From: Alicyclobacillus acidiphilus NBRC 100859
GTDB lineage: Bacteria > Bacillota > Bacilli > Alicyclobacillales > Alicyclobacillaceae
Length of the DNA stretch: 64,000 nt
Direction: 5' to 3'
Assembly (NCBI RefSeq): GCF_001544355.1
Contig: NZ_BCQI01000013.1
Span: 25,837-89,836 of the forward strand
A program made the position numbers and the translations under genes. The stretch's first letter is position 1, and each line of letters opens with the position of its first letter. The notes under the pieces were generated by a model. That model was given only the letters and a program-made list of their open reading frames with translations. It ran no database searches and was not told the origin of the DNA. Of the stretch, positions 25,590-33,499 are shown piece by piece.

Positions 25590-25989
25590 TTCTCATCCCC
25601 CATTGGTCGAGTGTGTTAAACAGGAGCCAATAGAAAACGTTCCATGAAAGTTTGACGATCGTCCTCGAGCCCATCATACGCCGCGGCTTGTCTGGCCACC
25701 CAAGGCAGGATCATCCTTATTATTAGCACTCCATCGATGTGGCTGCTAAAATTATATATAAACGTCGGGCTTGATTTCAAGCTCGCAGCAAATCCCGATT
25801 GACCAGAGCAGACCGAAAACAAGACGAACATACGTTCGTCTTGTATCGCCCGCAAACTACAGTTTCCCGTCCTCAATTTTCATATTATTAGTTTAAATGA
25901 AGAAAAAATATAAGTCTATTCTTGACAAACGAATTCATTTATGATAGCGGGACCGCGCGGAAATTTTCAAAGGAGGAACAGAAGGCCCT
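25590..25989. other. AT-rich divergent intergenic region
   Basis: A 400-nt gap between the glycan operon (minus) and the MFS gene (plus), clearly more AT-rich than its neighbours. It contains the hairpin at 25816-25843 and a TTGACA at 25922-25927 without a well-spaced -10. An ATG at 25714 opens a 32-codon minus-strand frame with only a weak AAGG before it. I see no other convincing element. Confidence 0.4.
25816..25843 (-). terminator. hairpin with T-run in the glycan-operon leader
   Basis: CAAGACGAAC (25820-25829) and GTTCGTCTTG (25834-25843) form a perfect 10-bp stem with a 4-nt loop; on the minus strand TTTT follows. It is 227 nt upstream of the NDP-sugar synthase start, so it could be an attenuator or end a short upstream RNA. 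Confidence 0.55.
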
Positions 25990-27216
25990 ATGGTCAAGTA
26001 TCCGCTGTTATCCAGGGCGCTCGCCCGGTCCCAATTCCGCTGGTTTTACTTTGGCCGCACCATTTCCTTGTTCGGCAGCGCCATGACGCCTGTCGCACTC
26101 GCATTCGCCGTCCTGCAATCCCCAGGCGGACAACATCTCTTGGGATTCGTGCTGGCCGCCGAAATTCTTCCTCACTTAGCCATGCTGCTGATTGGCGGAA
26201 GCCTGGCGGATCGGTACCGTCGCGACAAGTTGATTCAATTGTCCAATATTGGCTCCGGCGCGACACAGGCCGGCGTCGCCGCGGTGGTACTGCTCCACGA
26301 CAATCCACTGTGGATATTCCCGTTTGCCATCGCCAACGGCGTTCTCGGCGCTCTGACTTCGCCGGCGATGCGAGGCATCGTCCCAGAACTGGTCGATCCG
26401 GCGAATATCAAGCAGGCGAATTCGCTTCTCTCCGCATCGCGCAGCGCCGCCAAGATCGTTGGACCGAGCGTCGCGGGTGTCCTCGTGGCGACGGTCGGCG
26501 GAGGCTGGGGGATCGCTTTGGACGCCGCGAGCTTCTTCATCGCTTCGGCGTGCATGTCGCCGGTTCGCATTCCTGCTGCGCCTATCGCGCCGCGCACCTC
26601 TCTCGTCGCCGAGATGCGCGAAGGGTGGTCGTACTTCCGCCAACGGAAGTGGATTTGGTCCATCACGGTGACGTTCACCGTGTTGAACCTGATCCAGATG
26701 GGCGTCTGGCAAGTCCTTGGACCGATCATCGCCGCGAAAACGTTCGGTTCCGCCGGGTGGGGACTGGCACTCGGGATGAAATCGGTCGGTCTGCTCTTGG
26801 CGAGCCTCGTTGTACTCCGGTTGCCCATACGGCGCCCCCTGTGCGCTTCCGTGCTTGGAATGGCCCCCAACGGCATACCGATGATTGCGCTCGGGCAAAG
26901 TTCCCTGTTACTCTATTTGCTAGGTTCATCGTTCGTCGCCGGATTGGGCCAGACCTTCGCCGGGATCGGATGGGACACGTCACTGCAGAAAGCCGTTCCT
27001 CGCGATAAGTTGTCGCGCGTCATGGCCATTGACGAATTCGGATCGTATATCGCGATCCCCGTCGGCGAGATGCTGGCGACGCCGTTGGCCGGCGCGTTCG
27101 GGTACAGCGCAATCGCCACCATCGGCGGCATCGCATTTATCGTCGTGTCGCTGCTTCCGCTGGCACAACGACAAGTACGGAGCACGACGATGGAACAAAT
27201 CGATGTACTGGGCTGA
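25990..27216 (+). CDS. MFS exporter (MFS_3/enterobactin-exporter-like)
   Basis: 408 residues, about twelve membrane segments. Motif A is visible as GGSLADRYRRDKLI between helices 2 and 3, and motif C-like Gly residues as ASRSAAKIVGPSVAGVLVATVGGG. The arrangement resembles macrolide/siderophore-type exporters of the MFS_3 group. AAGGAGG lies 13 nt before the ATG, a long but workable gap. A DMT-type exporter follows 39 nt downstream, so the two are probably cotranscribed. The substrate is unknown. Confidence 0.85.
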   Translation: MVKYPLLSRALARSQFRWFYFGRTISLFGSAMTPVALAFAVLQSPGGQHLLGFVLAAEILPHLAMLLIGGSLADRYRRDKLIQLSNIGSGATQAGVAAVVLLHDNPLWIFPFAIANGVLGALTSPAMRGIVPELVDPANIKQANSLLSASRSAAKIVGPSVAGVLVATVGGGWGIALDAASFFIASACMSPVRIPAAPIAPRTSLVAEMREGWSYFRQRKWIWSITVTFTVLNLIQMGVWQVLGPIIAAKTFGSAGWGLALGMKSVGLLLASLVVLRLPIRRPLCASVLGMAPNGIPMIALGQSSLLLYLLGSSFVAGLGQTFAGIGWDTSLQKAVPRDKLSRVMAIDEFGSYIAIPVGEMLATPLAGAFGYSAIATIGGIAFIVVSLLPLAQRQVRSTTMEQIDVLG

Positions 27217-27255
27217 ACACGATGCTTCCCTGGTGAACGGCTTGGAGGATTGGGC

Positions 27256-28239
27256 ATGAAGGCTATCGTATACGGACTGCTGGCGTCGTTCTTTTTCGCC
27301 GTGACATTCGTTTTGAACAAGTGGATGAGCGATGCCGGCGGCAACTGGATGTGGAGCGCCTCGTTACGCTACATATTCATGCTGCCCATGTTGCTCATCA
27401 TCGTCCTCCTGCGAAACAATTTCATGCACCTCATCCGTGAAATGCGCCGACATCCGTGGCGGTGGGCATGGTGGAGTTTCGTCGGATTCGGCCTGTTCTA
27501 CGCCCCGCTGTGCTTTGCGGCGAAATACAGTCCAGCTTGGTTGGTTGCCGGCACTTGGCAGTTCACGATCGTCGCTGGCTCTCTCCTCTCCCCTTTGTTC
27601 CACGAGATCATCCAGACCGAAGTCGGGATCGTCAAGACAAGACACAAATTGCCGATGCGAAGCATCGGCATGTCGCTTGTCATTTTGACAGGCATCATCA
27701 TCATGGAATGGTCGCAATCGACGCAAGTGTCCTTACGGGACACGGTGCTGGGGATCGTTCCAATCGTGATCGCCGCCTTCGCCTATCCTTTGGGGAACCG
27801 AAAAATGATGGAGCTTTGCGAGGGAAAACTGGATGCATATCAGAGGACATTGGGCATGACCATCAGCAGCTTGCCGTTGTGGATTGCCCTATCACTGTAC
27901 CAGTTGTGCACACACGGATGGCCAAGCGCCGGGCAATCCTTGCAGACACTCATCGTCTCCATCTTTTCCGGTGTGATTGCGACGGTTCTCTTCTTTACAG
28001 CGACAGATATCGCCCGGACCCGACTTCATGTGCTGTCCGCTGTCGAAGCCACCCAATCTGGGGAAGTCGTGTTTACGTTAATCGGAGAGTTGTTGCTCAT
28101 CTCGGGAACGACAATTTCTTATGCCGGAATGATTGGCCTCATCCTTGTGGTGGCGGGCATGGTTTTACACAGCCTGGTTTCGACTCGAGAGGGCCACAAA
28201 CCCTCGAAGCCTTCACCTCCCTCCGTCACGATGGGCTGA
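27256..28239 (+). CDS. EmrE-like multidrug resistance efflux transporter (DMT superfamily)
   Basis: 327 residues with ten membrane segments arranged as two EamA-like halves (FFFAVTFVLNKWMSDAGGNW ... VATVLFFTATDIARTRLHVLSAVEATQSGEVVFTLIGELLL). The pattern matches the multidrug resistance efflux transporter family of larger DMT proteins. GGAGG lies 8 nt before the ATG at 27256. It follows the MFS exporter closely, so both may respond to the same compound, although transport direction and substrate are not proven. Confidence 0.8.
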   Translation: MKAIVYGLLASFFFAVTFVLNKWMSDAGGNWMWSASLRYIFMLPMLLIIVLLRNNFMHLIREMRRHPWRWAWWSFVGFGLFYAPLCFAAKYSPAWLVAGTWQFTIVAGSLLSPLFHEIIQTEVGIVKTRHKLPMRSIGMSLVILTGIIIMEWSQSTQVSLRDTVLGIVPIVIAAFAYPLGNRKMMELCEGKLDAYQRTLGMTISSLPLWIALSLYQLCTHGWPSAGQSLQTLIVSIFSGVIATVLFFTATDIARTRLHVLSAVEATQSGEVVFTLIGELLLISGTTISYAGMIGLILVVAGMVLHSLVSTREGHKPSKPSPPSVTMG

Positions 28240-28287
28240 GGCGCAATCAGCACCGTAACTTGCCGGTTTCTTCATTCAGCTTTGAAA

Positions 28288-29184
28288 CTAAGCGGCAGTC
28301 GTCTCGCGCAGGCCCAGCAAATCGATTCTTCTGCAGCCGAACATGAACAGCGCAAGCACGACGCAGCGAACCATGATGGTGAGGATAGACCACCACAAGA
28401 AATATGAATCCGGGTACGCGTGCCCCCAAAAGATTGGGTTGTCTGTAAGATGCCACAACGCTGTTTGAACCGTATCGCGCAGGATGGGCCAGACGGTCAG
28501 CACAATCGACAGAATCCACGGAACAAGGCTCACCGCGCGATTGCGAGTCCACAAATAGAGCGCGAGACACACAATCAGCAGAAGGACATATCCGACGAAT
28601 TCCGAAGCACCGAACGGTGCGAGAATGGGCCAACTGGCAAAGACCATCGTATGGAGTGAATATTGATGCGTCAGTTTGCCAAGAAACCACACAAGGACAA
28701 ATGGAGCCAGCGACGCAAACACGGCGGCGCGATCAACAGATTTCCTCGTATAAACCAACATGAAGAACACGACCGCTAGACCGACGAACAGTTGCGCATG
28801 AGCCGCCGCAGGGTTGTCGTTCCACCAGAGCACCCACTTGGGCGTCGGGATTTGCTGCGTCGTTCCCGGGATTACGTCATGCCATCTCATGTTCGCAAAC
28901 AAAGAGACGCCGAATACGACAAGACACGCGATGGACAACGAGACAAACCAATACGGCGGAACGCCGTACGTTTCTCGAACGATCCGGCGTCGAACTTCGC
29001 GTACAGTCCCAAACGCGGCCATGGCTTTGGCAATCGCTTCGTCTTCCGTCAATCCACGATTCTCCGCCGAGGTCTTTGCCTCGACGAGGTGGCTCAACAT
29101 CTCTTCCTTCCACGCCCGCTTCTCTCGCTTCGACAGGTACGTATGCCTAAGAATCTGTGAAACGTAATCATCCAATCTGGTCAC
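28288..29184 (-). CDS. HAAS-domain (permease prefix) membrane protein
   Basis: 298 residues. Residues ~1-70 form the helical HAAS/permease-prefix domain (LDDYVSQILRHTYLSKREKRAWKEEMLSHL ... LTEDEAIAKAMAAFGTVREVRRRI), followed by about six membrane helices. The GTG at 29184 is the start: its GTGA overlaps the PadR stop and AAGGCGG lies 8 nt upstream. HAAS domains are typically paired with PadR repressors, and that pairing is present here, so the protein is likely a membrane sensor or anti-regulator for the PadR protein. Confidence 0.82.
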   Translation of the reverse strand: MTRLDDYVSQILRHTYLSKREKRAWKEEMLSHLVEAKTSAENRGLTEDEAIAKAMAAFGTVREVRRRIVRETYGVPPYWFVSLSIACLVVFGVSLFANMRWHDVIPGTTQQIPTPKWVLWWNDNPAAAHAQLFVGLAVVFFMLVYTRKSVDRAAVFASLAPFVLVWFLGKLTHQYSLHTMVFASWPILAPFGASEFVGYVLLLIVCLALYLWTRNRAVSLVPWILSIVLTVWPILRDTVQTALWHLTDNPIFWGHAYPDSYFLWWSILTIMVRCVVLALFMFGCRRIDLLGLRETTAA

Positions 29185-29516
29185 TGCGTTGCCGCCTTTC
29201 CCAAAAACGTCGAGAGCAATTGCTGTTCTTCCGTCCATTCGCGTTGAATTTTCAACAAGCGGCTTTTCCCGCTCTCCGTCAGTGAGTAATAGCGGCGCCG
29301 CGGTCCCGAATCCTTGTCCGTTCCCCAGTAGCCGGAGATCAACTGTTCAGCTTCCAGGCGCCTGAGCGCTGGGTAGAGTGACCCCTCTTTCAAACTTAGC
29401 GATCCCTGCGTTCGCTCTTTCACCTCCTGAACAATGGCGTAACCATAGGAATCACCTTGCGCCAAAACGGATAGCAAGATCCCGTCCAAATAGCCGCGAA
29501 GCCGTTCCATTCGCAT
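29181..29516 (-). CDS. PadR-family transcriptional repressor 1
   Basis: 111 residues, a PadR winged helix: LDGILLSVLAQGDSYGYAIVQEV, LKEGSLYPALRRLEAEQLISGYWG (recognition helix), RRRYYSLTESG (wing), then a dimerisation helix. AAGGCGG lies 10 nt before the ATG at 29516. A 27-bp inverted repeat sits immediately upstream over the likely promoter, so autorepression of the PadR-HAAS operon is expected. Translation of the downstream HAAS gene is coupled through a GTGA overlap. Confidence 0.9.
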   Translation of the reverse strand: MRMERLRGYLDGILLSVLAQGDSYGYAIVQEVKERTQGSLSLKEGSLYPALRRLEAEQLISGYWGTDKDSGPRRRYYSLTESGKSRLLKIQREWTEEQQLLSTFLGKAATQ

Positions 29517-29532
29517 CTCTACAACACCGCCT

Positions 29533-29559
29533 TATATACATAGATTATATATGTATATA
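29533..29559 (-). promoter_or_regulatory. PadR-type operator palindrome
   Basis: TATATACAT (29533-29541) and ATGTATATA (29551-29559) form a perfect 9-bp inverted repeat with a 9-nt AT-rich spacer, 17 nt upstream of the padR start. The position and ACAT/ATGT half-sites suit a PadR binding site overlapping the promoter. Confidence 0.65.
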
Positions 29560-29688
29560 GTATACGACGGCATGTAGCGTAGCAAGCCAATAGGTTTCGA
29601 CTTGTCCGATTTCCGCGAATCTCGTGGTGCATCCGTTCAATCACGCCGATCCGAGCTGTCATTTAGTGTACCAAAGGAGGGATAAACC

Positions 29689-29757
29689 ATGGTGAATGCT
29701 GTACAACGCTTTCACGGATCGTTGACGGCCGGACAAACAGCCGTCGTCAAATGTTGA
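29689..29757 (+). CDS. possible 22-aa miniprotein
   Basis: ATG preceded at ideal spacing by AAAGGAGGG, encoding 22 residues (starts MVNAVQRFHG, ends VVKC) before TGA. It is too short for family assignment. The unusually strong ribosome site and its place before the YjcZ and CotD spore genes argue that it may be translated, perhaps during sporulation. Confidence 0.4.
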   Translation: MVNAVQRFHGSLTAGQTAVVKC

Positions 29758-29900
29758 TGAGTTGATGTCCATCCGACCGCGATGCAACCCAACCGTTCGC
29801 GCCGCAGCTTCATGGGACACCGCATACGGTATACGAGCCGATTCAAAGCGTGATCGCATTCCATATCTTAGAACATGAAACTCGAGAGGAGGTAAGAGCA

Positions 29901-30008
29901 ATGGACGGATGCTTCGGAGCATACACCCGTTGGGCTGTTGTGTTTTTGATCATCTTCGTCCTGTTCTTCTTGTTGGTTCCTGGATATGGCGCAGGGACTG
30001 CGTATTAA
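29901..30008 (+). CDS. YjcZ-like sporulation miniprotein, 35 aa
   Basis: A 35-residue peptide: short polar N-terminus with Gly/Cys/Tyr (MDGCFGAYTRW), one hydrophobic membrane helix (AVVFLIIFVLFFLLV) and a Gly/Tyr-rich end. This is the layout of the YjcZ family of sporulation miniproteins. GAGAGGAGG lies 8 nt before the ATG. It precedes a CotD-like spore coat gene on the same strand, which fits expression in the mother cell or forespore. No sigma-K or sigma-E promoter was identified with certainty. Confidence 0.7.
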   Translation: MDGCFGAYTRWAVVFLIIFVLFFLLVPGYGAGTAY

Positions 30009-30137
30009 AGGGATTCCTGACTTGCCAACGGAACCGGCTGACCATGTGACATGGCTCTCGACTCGTGCAGTACGCTGAAACCGATCGCTCGTTGGAACCA
30101 CAAAATGATGCCATCAAGATGAGGGAGGGGAAGGAAA

Positions 30138-30332
30138 GTGCAAAAGTGCCCGCCGATTGTGTGTGATCCGATTTATCAATTTGAAGATTGCTTTGTGTAC
30201 CGCGAGCAACCCATTGTCCAGCCTGTTATCAAAGTTCGCAGGCATATCGTCGTGAACGTGCCAAGATACTACACGCAGCCCCAGGCGAGAGACGTCGTGA
30301 TCGACCCAGGCTGCCCCGGCGGACGATGCTAA
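30138..30332 (+). CDS. CotD-family spore coat protein
   Basis: 64 residues: MQKCPPIVCDPIYQFEDCFVYRE, then a VQPVIKVRRHIVVNVPRYYTQ segment and a Cys-containing end (DPGCPGGRC). The proline/tyrosine/histidine-rich pattern with 'HPxxxVNxH'-like VRRHIVVNVP matches CotD-type inner coat proteins. It starts with GTG preceded by GGAGGGGAAGG. It would be synthesised late in sporulation and assembled into the coat. Together with the miniprotein before it, it marks the organism as a spore former. Confidence 0.8.
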   Translation: MQKCPPIVCDPIYQFEDCFVYREQPIVQPVIKVRRHIVVNVPRYYTQPQARDVVIDPGCPGGRC

Positions 30333-30362
30333 ATCTGCTCATGTGCAGATTGAACCCTGCAC

Positions 30363-30399
30363 CAAGAGGGCCACAGAACCCAATCTGGCGGCCCTCTTG
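30363..30399. terminator. hairpin between convergent spore-coat and MFS genes
   Basis: CAAGAGGGCC (30363-30372) pairs perfectly with GGCCCTCTTG (30390-30399) with a 17-nt loop. There is no long T-run. It probably serves both convergent transcripts. Confidence 0.55.
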
Positions 30400-30409
30400 T
30401 CCGGCGTTC

Positions 30410-31948
30410 CTAACTTGCCTCGCCGACACTGTCTTCAGTCCGTTCCGGCTTGCGAAATCGTGCGTTACCCATCCAGAATACCAGCACCATCGAAAGCGTC
30501 GCTGGCACCAGATCCCACGCCATCGTGTGCGTCACCGACAGAGATAGAGCATGAACCAGTTTGGCGAGAATCGCCCCAGGAATTTGGGCCCGAGTCTGCG
30601 GCAGCAGAATCGCCCGAGGATCCATCTTTGCAAACCCTGACGAAACCGCGCTCATGCCCGCAAATTGCGCCTTCAGTTGCTGCTGAAACACGTTCTTCTG
30701 CAGGACGCCCAAGACGACGATTCCGATGGTCATCCCAAGCTCACGGATAAACGAGTTCGTGGAGCTGGCAGCACCCCTGTAACGCGCGTCAAACTCGCTC
30801 ATCGCCGCCATTCCTCCAACCGAAAACGACGGGCCAATTCCCAGTCCGACGACGGCCATGTACGACATCACCTGCAGCGTGCCGCTCGCGGGAGTCAACG
30901 TCGTCAACAGGTAAATGCCAACACTGAACACAAGACAGGCTGGGAACAAAATCGCGCGATACGACAGTCGATTGGCCAGTTGGCCGCCAATGGGCGCCGT
31001 GATGGACGAACCCAGCATCATGGGAAGCAACTCAAGCCCCGCGTTCACAGCCGAACCGCCGCGAACACCCTGGACGTAAATTGGAATATAGACCACTGCC
31101 ACCACGAATGCGGCGCCCGTCATCACGCCGACGAAATTGCTCCCCGCAAACGCTCGATTCCGAAACATCGAGAAGGACACGATGGGCTCCTTCGCCCTCG
31201 CTTCCGCGATGAGAAAGCCGACGAACAACAGAGCTGCGACGATAAACCCACCAATGATTTGAACGGAATCCCACGCGTATTGATTACCGCCAAACTCCAG
31301 GGAAAACGTTAGACAGACGATAGCGGGAACCAGCGTCACAACGCCCCACCAATCGACCATCTGCTGGACGTGGCGCTTCGATTCGTGATAGAAGAAGCCG
31401 ACCAAAATCAACGTCACAATGCCAGCCGGTACATTGATGTAGAATACCCACCGCCAGCTCAGGTGCTCCGTAATGTACGATCCGAGCAACGGACCCACAA
31501 TACTCGACACACCGAACACGGCGCCAAACATGCCAGAGAATTTCCCCATTTGTTCAGGCGGTACCACGTCGAAGATGATCGTGAAGGCGATTGGCATCAA
31601 CGCGCCGCCGCCAACGCCCTGGATCGCCCGGTAGAGTGCCAATTGATCCATGTTCTGAGCCGTCCCGCATAAAATCGAGCCCAATAAAAATACGGCGATG
31701 CCAAACACGTAGAATCGCTTGCGGCCGTACATATCGGAGAGCTTTCCGAAGATTGGCATACCTGACATTTCCGTCATCAGATAGCCCGCGGTAATCCACA
31801 GAATCTTATCGATCCCGCCCAAATGCGCGACGATATTTCCCGTCGCCGTTGAGACAACGGTATTATCCATGGCCGATACGAAAATCCCCAGCAAGAGTCC
31901 CGTGATCACGAGCCCAAGTTCCATCCTCTTTGATTTCAACGACGCCAT
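30410..31948 (-). CDS. DHA2-family MFS drug exporter (14 TMS)
   Basis: 512 residues with about 14 membrane segments. Helix 1 has MDNTVVSTATGNIV (DHA2 motif D1), helix 2-3 loop GKLSDMYGRKRFY (motif A), and helix 5 FGVSSIVGPLLGSYITEHLSWRWVFYINVP (motif C plus loop), all typical of EmrB/QacA-type proton/drug antiporters. The start ATG touches a GGAGGGGG ribosome site, so an alternative start a few codons later is possible. It is 21 nt downstream of the PadR2/pentapeptide gene pair on the same strand, so it may be the regulated transporter of that PadR-HAAS system. Confidence 0.88.
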   Translation of the reverse strand: MASLKSKRMELGLVITGLLLGIFVSAMDNTVVSTATGNIVAHLGGIDKILWITAGYLMTEMSGMPIFGKLSDMYGRKRFYVFGIAVFLLGSILCGTAQNMDQLALYRAIQGVGGGALMPIAFTIIFDVVPPEQMGKFSGMFGAVFGVSSIVGPLLGSYITEHLSWRWVFYINVPAGIVTLILVGFFYHESKRHVQQMVDWWGVVTLVPAIVCLTFSLEFGGNQYAWDSVQIIGGFIVAALLFVGFLIAEARAKEPIVSFSMFRNRAFAGSNFVGVMTGAAFVVAVVYIPIYVQGVRGGSAVNAGLELLPMMLGSSITAPIGGQLANRLSYRAILFPACLVFSVGIYLLTTLTPASGTLQVMSYMAVVGLGIGPSFSVGGMAAMSEFDARYRGAASSTNSFIRELGMTIGIVVLGVLQKNVFQQQLKAQFAGMSAVSSGFAKMDPRAILLPQTRAQIPGAILAKLVHALSLSVTHTMAWDLVPATLSMVLVFWMGNARFRKPERTEDSVGEAS

Positions 31949-31969
31949 CCCCCTCCATCGACATCATGT

Positions 31970-32713
31970 TCACTCTTGCAGAGTGCACCATCCAAATGAA
32001 ACGACCGTAACATCGTGCAGCTTCGCTCCATAACCTTTGAGGATGGCGTACGTCAATTTGTCCATCACCGCGCCATCAAATATGGCCTTCTTGACATTGG
32101 TCTTGAACGATACGTTGGTCAATGTCGCATTGCGAAATGTCGTTCCTTTCAATCCAGTGTTGTTGAAAACTGTGCCATTCAAGTTCATGCCGTCAAATGA
32201 AACCGAGGAGAGGTCGGAATGGCCAAAATCCGTACCGTCCAGCTTACTGCCCTGAAAACTTGCCCCCTTTAAGTTGGAAGCCATGAACTTTGCCTGGCTG
32301 AGGTTGGCGCGATCGAACTTCACATTCTCCAAATTGCTGCATTTGAACGTGCTGCCGGATAGGTCTGAATCACTGAAATCTGAACCCCTCAAGTTCGAGT
32401 AGTTGAACTTGCCGTCGTGCACTGCGATGGACCGGAAATCCGATTTCTCCAAATTGCTCCTGGACAGATCCATGCTCACAGCCTGCTGCAACTGTCTCGA
32501 GTTCTCACTGATGTCCTGAATCAGTTCGGATAGATCTCCAATGGAGTCGACCGTCATCTGAAAAGCCGTCTCATCGTCGTACCCCTGGGATTGCATATCC
32601 CGCATCTTGTCCCGTAAATTTTGGTACAGTTCTTCCTTTAACTCGTCCATGGACTTCAGTTCTCCATACGATGAAAACATTTGATCAAGGTAGCGCTGCA
32701 GCATGCCTTCCAT
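31970..32713 (-). CDS. HAAS-domain protein with pentapeptide repeats
   Basis: 247 residues. Residues ~1-75 form a HAAS-like helical domain (MDELKEELYQNLRDKMRDMQ, then YDDETAFQMTVDSIGDLSELIQDI). Residues ~80-225 are pentapeptide repeats of the A(D/N)Lxx/S(N/D)(L/F)xx type (SNLEKSDFRS, SNLRGSDFSDSDLSGSTF, ANLSQAKFMASNLKGASF), predicted to fold as a right-handed quadrilateral beta-helix. It lacks membrane segments. GGGAG precedes the ATG. Lying 15 nt after PadR2, it is the HAAS partner, with a repeat scaffold in place of the usual membrane part. Confidence 0.82.
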   Translation of the reverse strand: MEGMLQRYLDQMFSSYGELKSMDELKEELYQNLRDKMRDMQSQGYDDETAFQMTVDSIGDLSELIQDISENSRQLQQAVSMDLSRSNLEKSDFRSIAVHDGKFNYSNLRGSDFSDSDLSGSTFKCSNLENVKFDRANLSQAKFMASNLKGASFQGSKLDGTDFGHSDLSSVSFDGMNLNGTVFNNTGLKGTTFRNATLTNVSFKTNVKKAIFDGAVMDKLTYAILKGYGAKLHDVTVVSFGWCTLQE

Positions 32714-32728
32714 GTCTGTATCTCCCTT

Positions 32729-33052
32729 TCACATCAGATTGTCTAAGATCCGCTTTACCTTCTCCCAGTTCTGCTTGTTCTCGGCGTACGTTCTTCTGCC
32801 TTTGTCCGTAATACGGTAGTATTTTCGCCGCCCTCCTTGGGTCTCATCGCCCCAGTAGGACGCGATATTCTGCTCTTGCTCCAAACGCTTCAAGGAAGAA
32901 TACATGGTTGCTTCCTTCAACTCATACTCCTCCCCTGAACCGGCCGACACCAATTTCGATATTTCGTAACCGTATTTGTCACCACTCAACAACAATTTCA
33001 AGATGATGGTATCGATGTATCCCCTAATCATGTCAGAGGGGATGGTCGCCAT
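32729..33052 (-). CDS. PadR-family transcriptional repressor 2
   Basis: 107 residues with the PadR fold: YIDTIILKLLLSGDKYGYEISKLV, ELKEATMYSSLKRLEQEQNIASYWG, RRKYYRITDKGRR. The ATG at 33052 has AGGTG 6 nt upstream; the long upstream extension of the frame (to 33385) is only repeat DNA read as protein. A TTGACA-17-TATTGT promoter and an ATGT-N9-ACAT element lie upstream. It heads a likely operon PadR2, HAAS-pentapeptide protein and DHA2 exporter, so it probably represses a drug-efflux response. Confidence 0.9.
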   Translation of the reverse strand: MATIPSDMIRGYIDTIILKLLLSGDKYGYEISKLVSAGSGEEYELKEATMYSSLKRLEQEQNIASYWGDETQGGRRKYYRITDKGRRTYAENKQNWEKVKRILDNLM

Positions 33053-33073
33053 GTGTATCACCTCTTCGATTAC

Positions 33074-33118
33074 ACAATATAACGAATTACTATGTGTGTC
33101 AATGTAATATGACAACAT
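33074..33118 (-). promoter_or_regulatory. promoter with PadR-type element upstream of PadR2
   Basis: On the minus strand, TTGACA (33102-33097), 17-nt spacer, TATTGT (33079-33074). Overlapping its upstream edge is ATGT-N9-ACAT (33102-33118), close to the known PadR consensus ATGT-N8-ACAT. Autoregulation by PadR2 is inferred. Confidence 0.6.
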
Positions 33119-33201
33119 TGGCATATGCGATATTGACACAAACAAGCGCGGGATCGAAAGGACGACTGGTCTGGAGTGGAGTTGCGGAGCCACGGTGGCG
33201 G

Positions 33202-33264
33202 GGGTGGCAGCGTGATCGCGAAGGGTGGCAGCGTGATCGCGAAGGGTGGCAGGACGGCGGGCGA
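33202..33264. repeat. 21-bp tandem repeat, two full copies and a partial third
   Basis: The unit GGGTGGCAGCG...CGCGAA occurs at 33202-33222 and 33223-33243; a diverged third copy starts at 33244. Part of the unit recurs at about 33446. The DNA is noncoding, GC-rich and lies within the larger repeat region. Confidence 0.75.
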
Positions 33265-33284
33265 AGGGGCAAATAGGCGGCCCA

Positions 33285-33480
33285 AGGACGCTTATTTGCC
33301 CCCATTGCCCCCGGAATGGCGCGGTTTCGGGCACATAAACGTCTCTGAGCCGCTTATTCCCCGCCAGTCGGCCGATTCGACACACTTAAGCGGCCTACGG
33401 GGGCTTATTTGCCGAGTGTCCACCGTCGCCCGGAATCGCGCGGCGGCGTGATCGCGAAGGGTGGCTTATGTGCCGGGCGG
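33285..33480. repeat. degenerate intergenic repeat region (CTTATTTGCC family)
   Basis: CTTATTTGCC-like words recur at 33291, 33353, 33404 and 33465, about 50-60 nt apart. A 15-nt word, CCCGGAAT[G/C]GCGCGG, recurs at 33310 and 33429. GGCACATAA (33330) is the inverse of TTATGTGCC (33466). This suggests roughly two diverged ~115-nt units. Frames through it are not gene-like. Confidence 0.65.
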
Positions 33481-33499
33481 CCTGGCCCCCATCAGAACG

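Noticed and set aside
25616..25876. 86-codon minus-strand ORF before the NDP-sugar synthase
   Set aside because: It runs through the terminator-like hairpin and AT-rich DNA and lacks a ribosome site. Only its last 32 codons (from 25714) have even a weak one.
25941..27008. Long plus-strand ORF overlapping the MFS gene
   Set aside because: It is an Arg/Pro-rich shadow frame of the real exporter at 25990-27216, lacks hydrophobic segments and has no ribosome site.
33202..33264. Tandem repeats as a CRISPR array
   Set aside because: The units are directly abutting with no spacers and no cas genes are present in the window.
33094..33451. Frames encoding repeated Arg/Glu/Gly/Trp units in the repeat region
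   Set aside because: The protein repeats come from the 21-bp DNA tandem repeat; no start with ribosome site and no coding bias.
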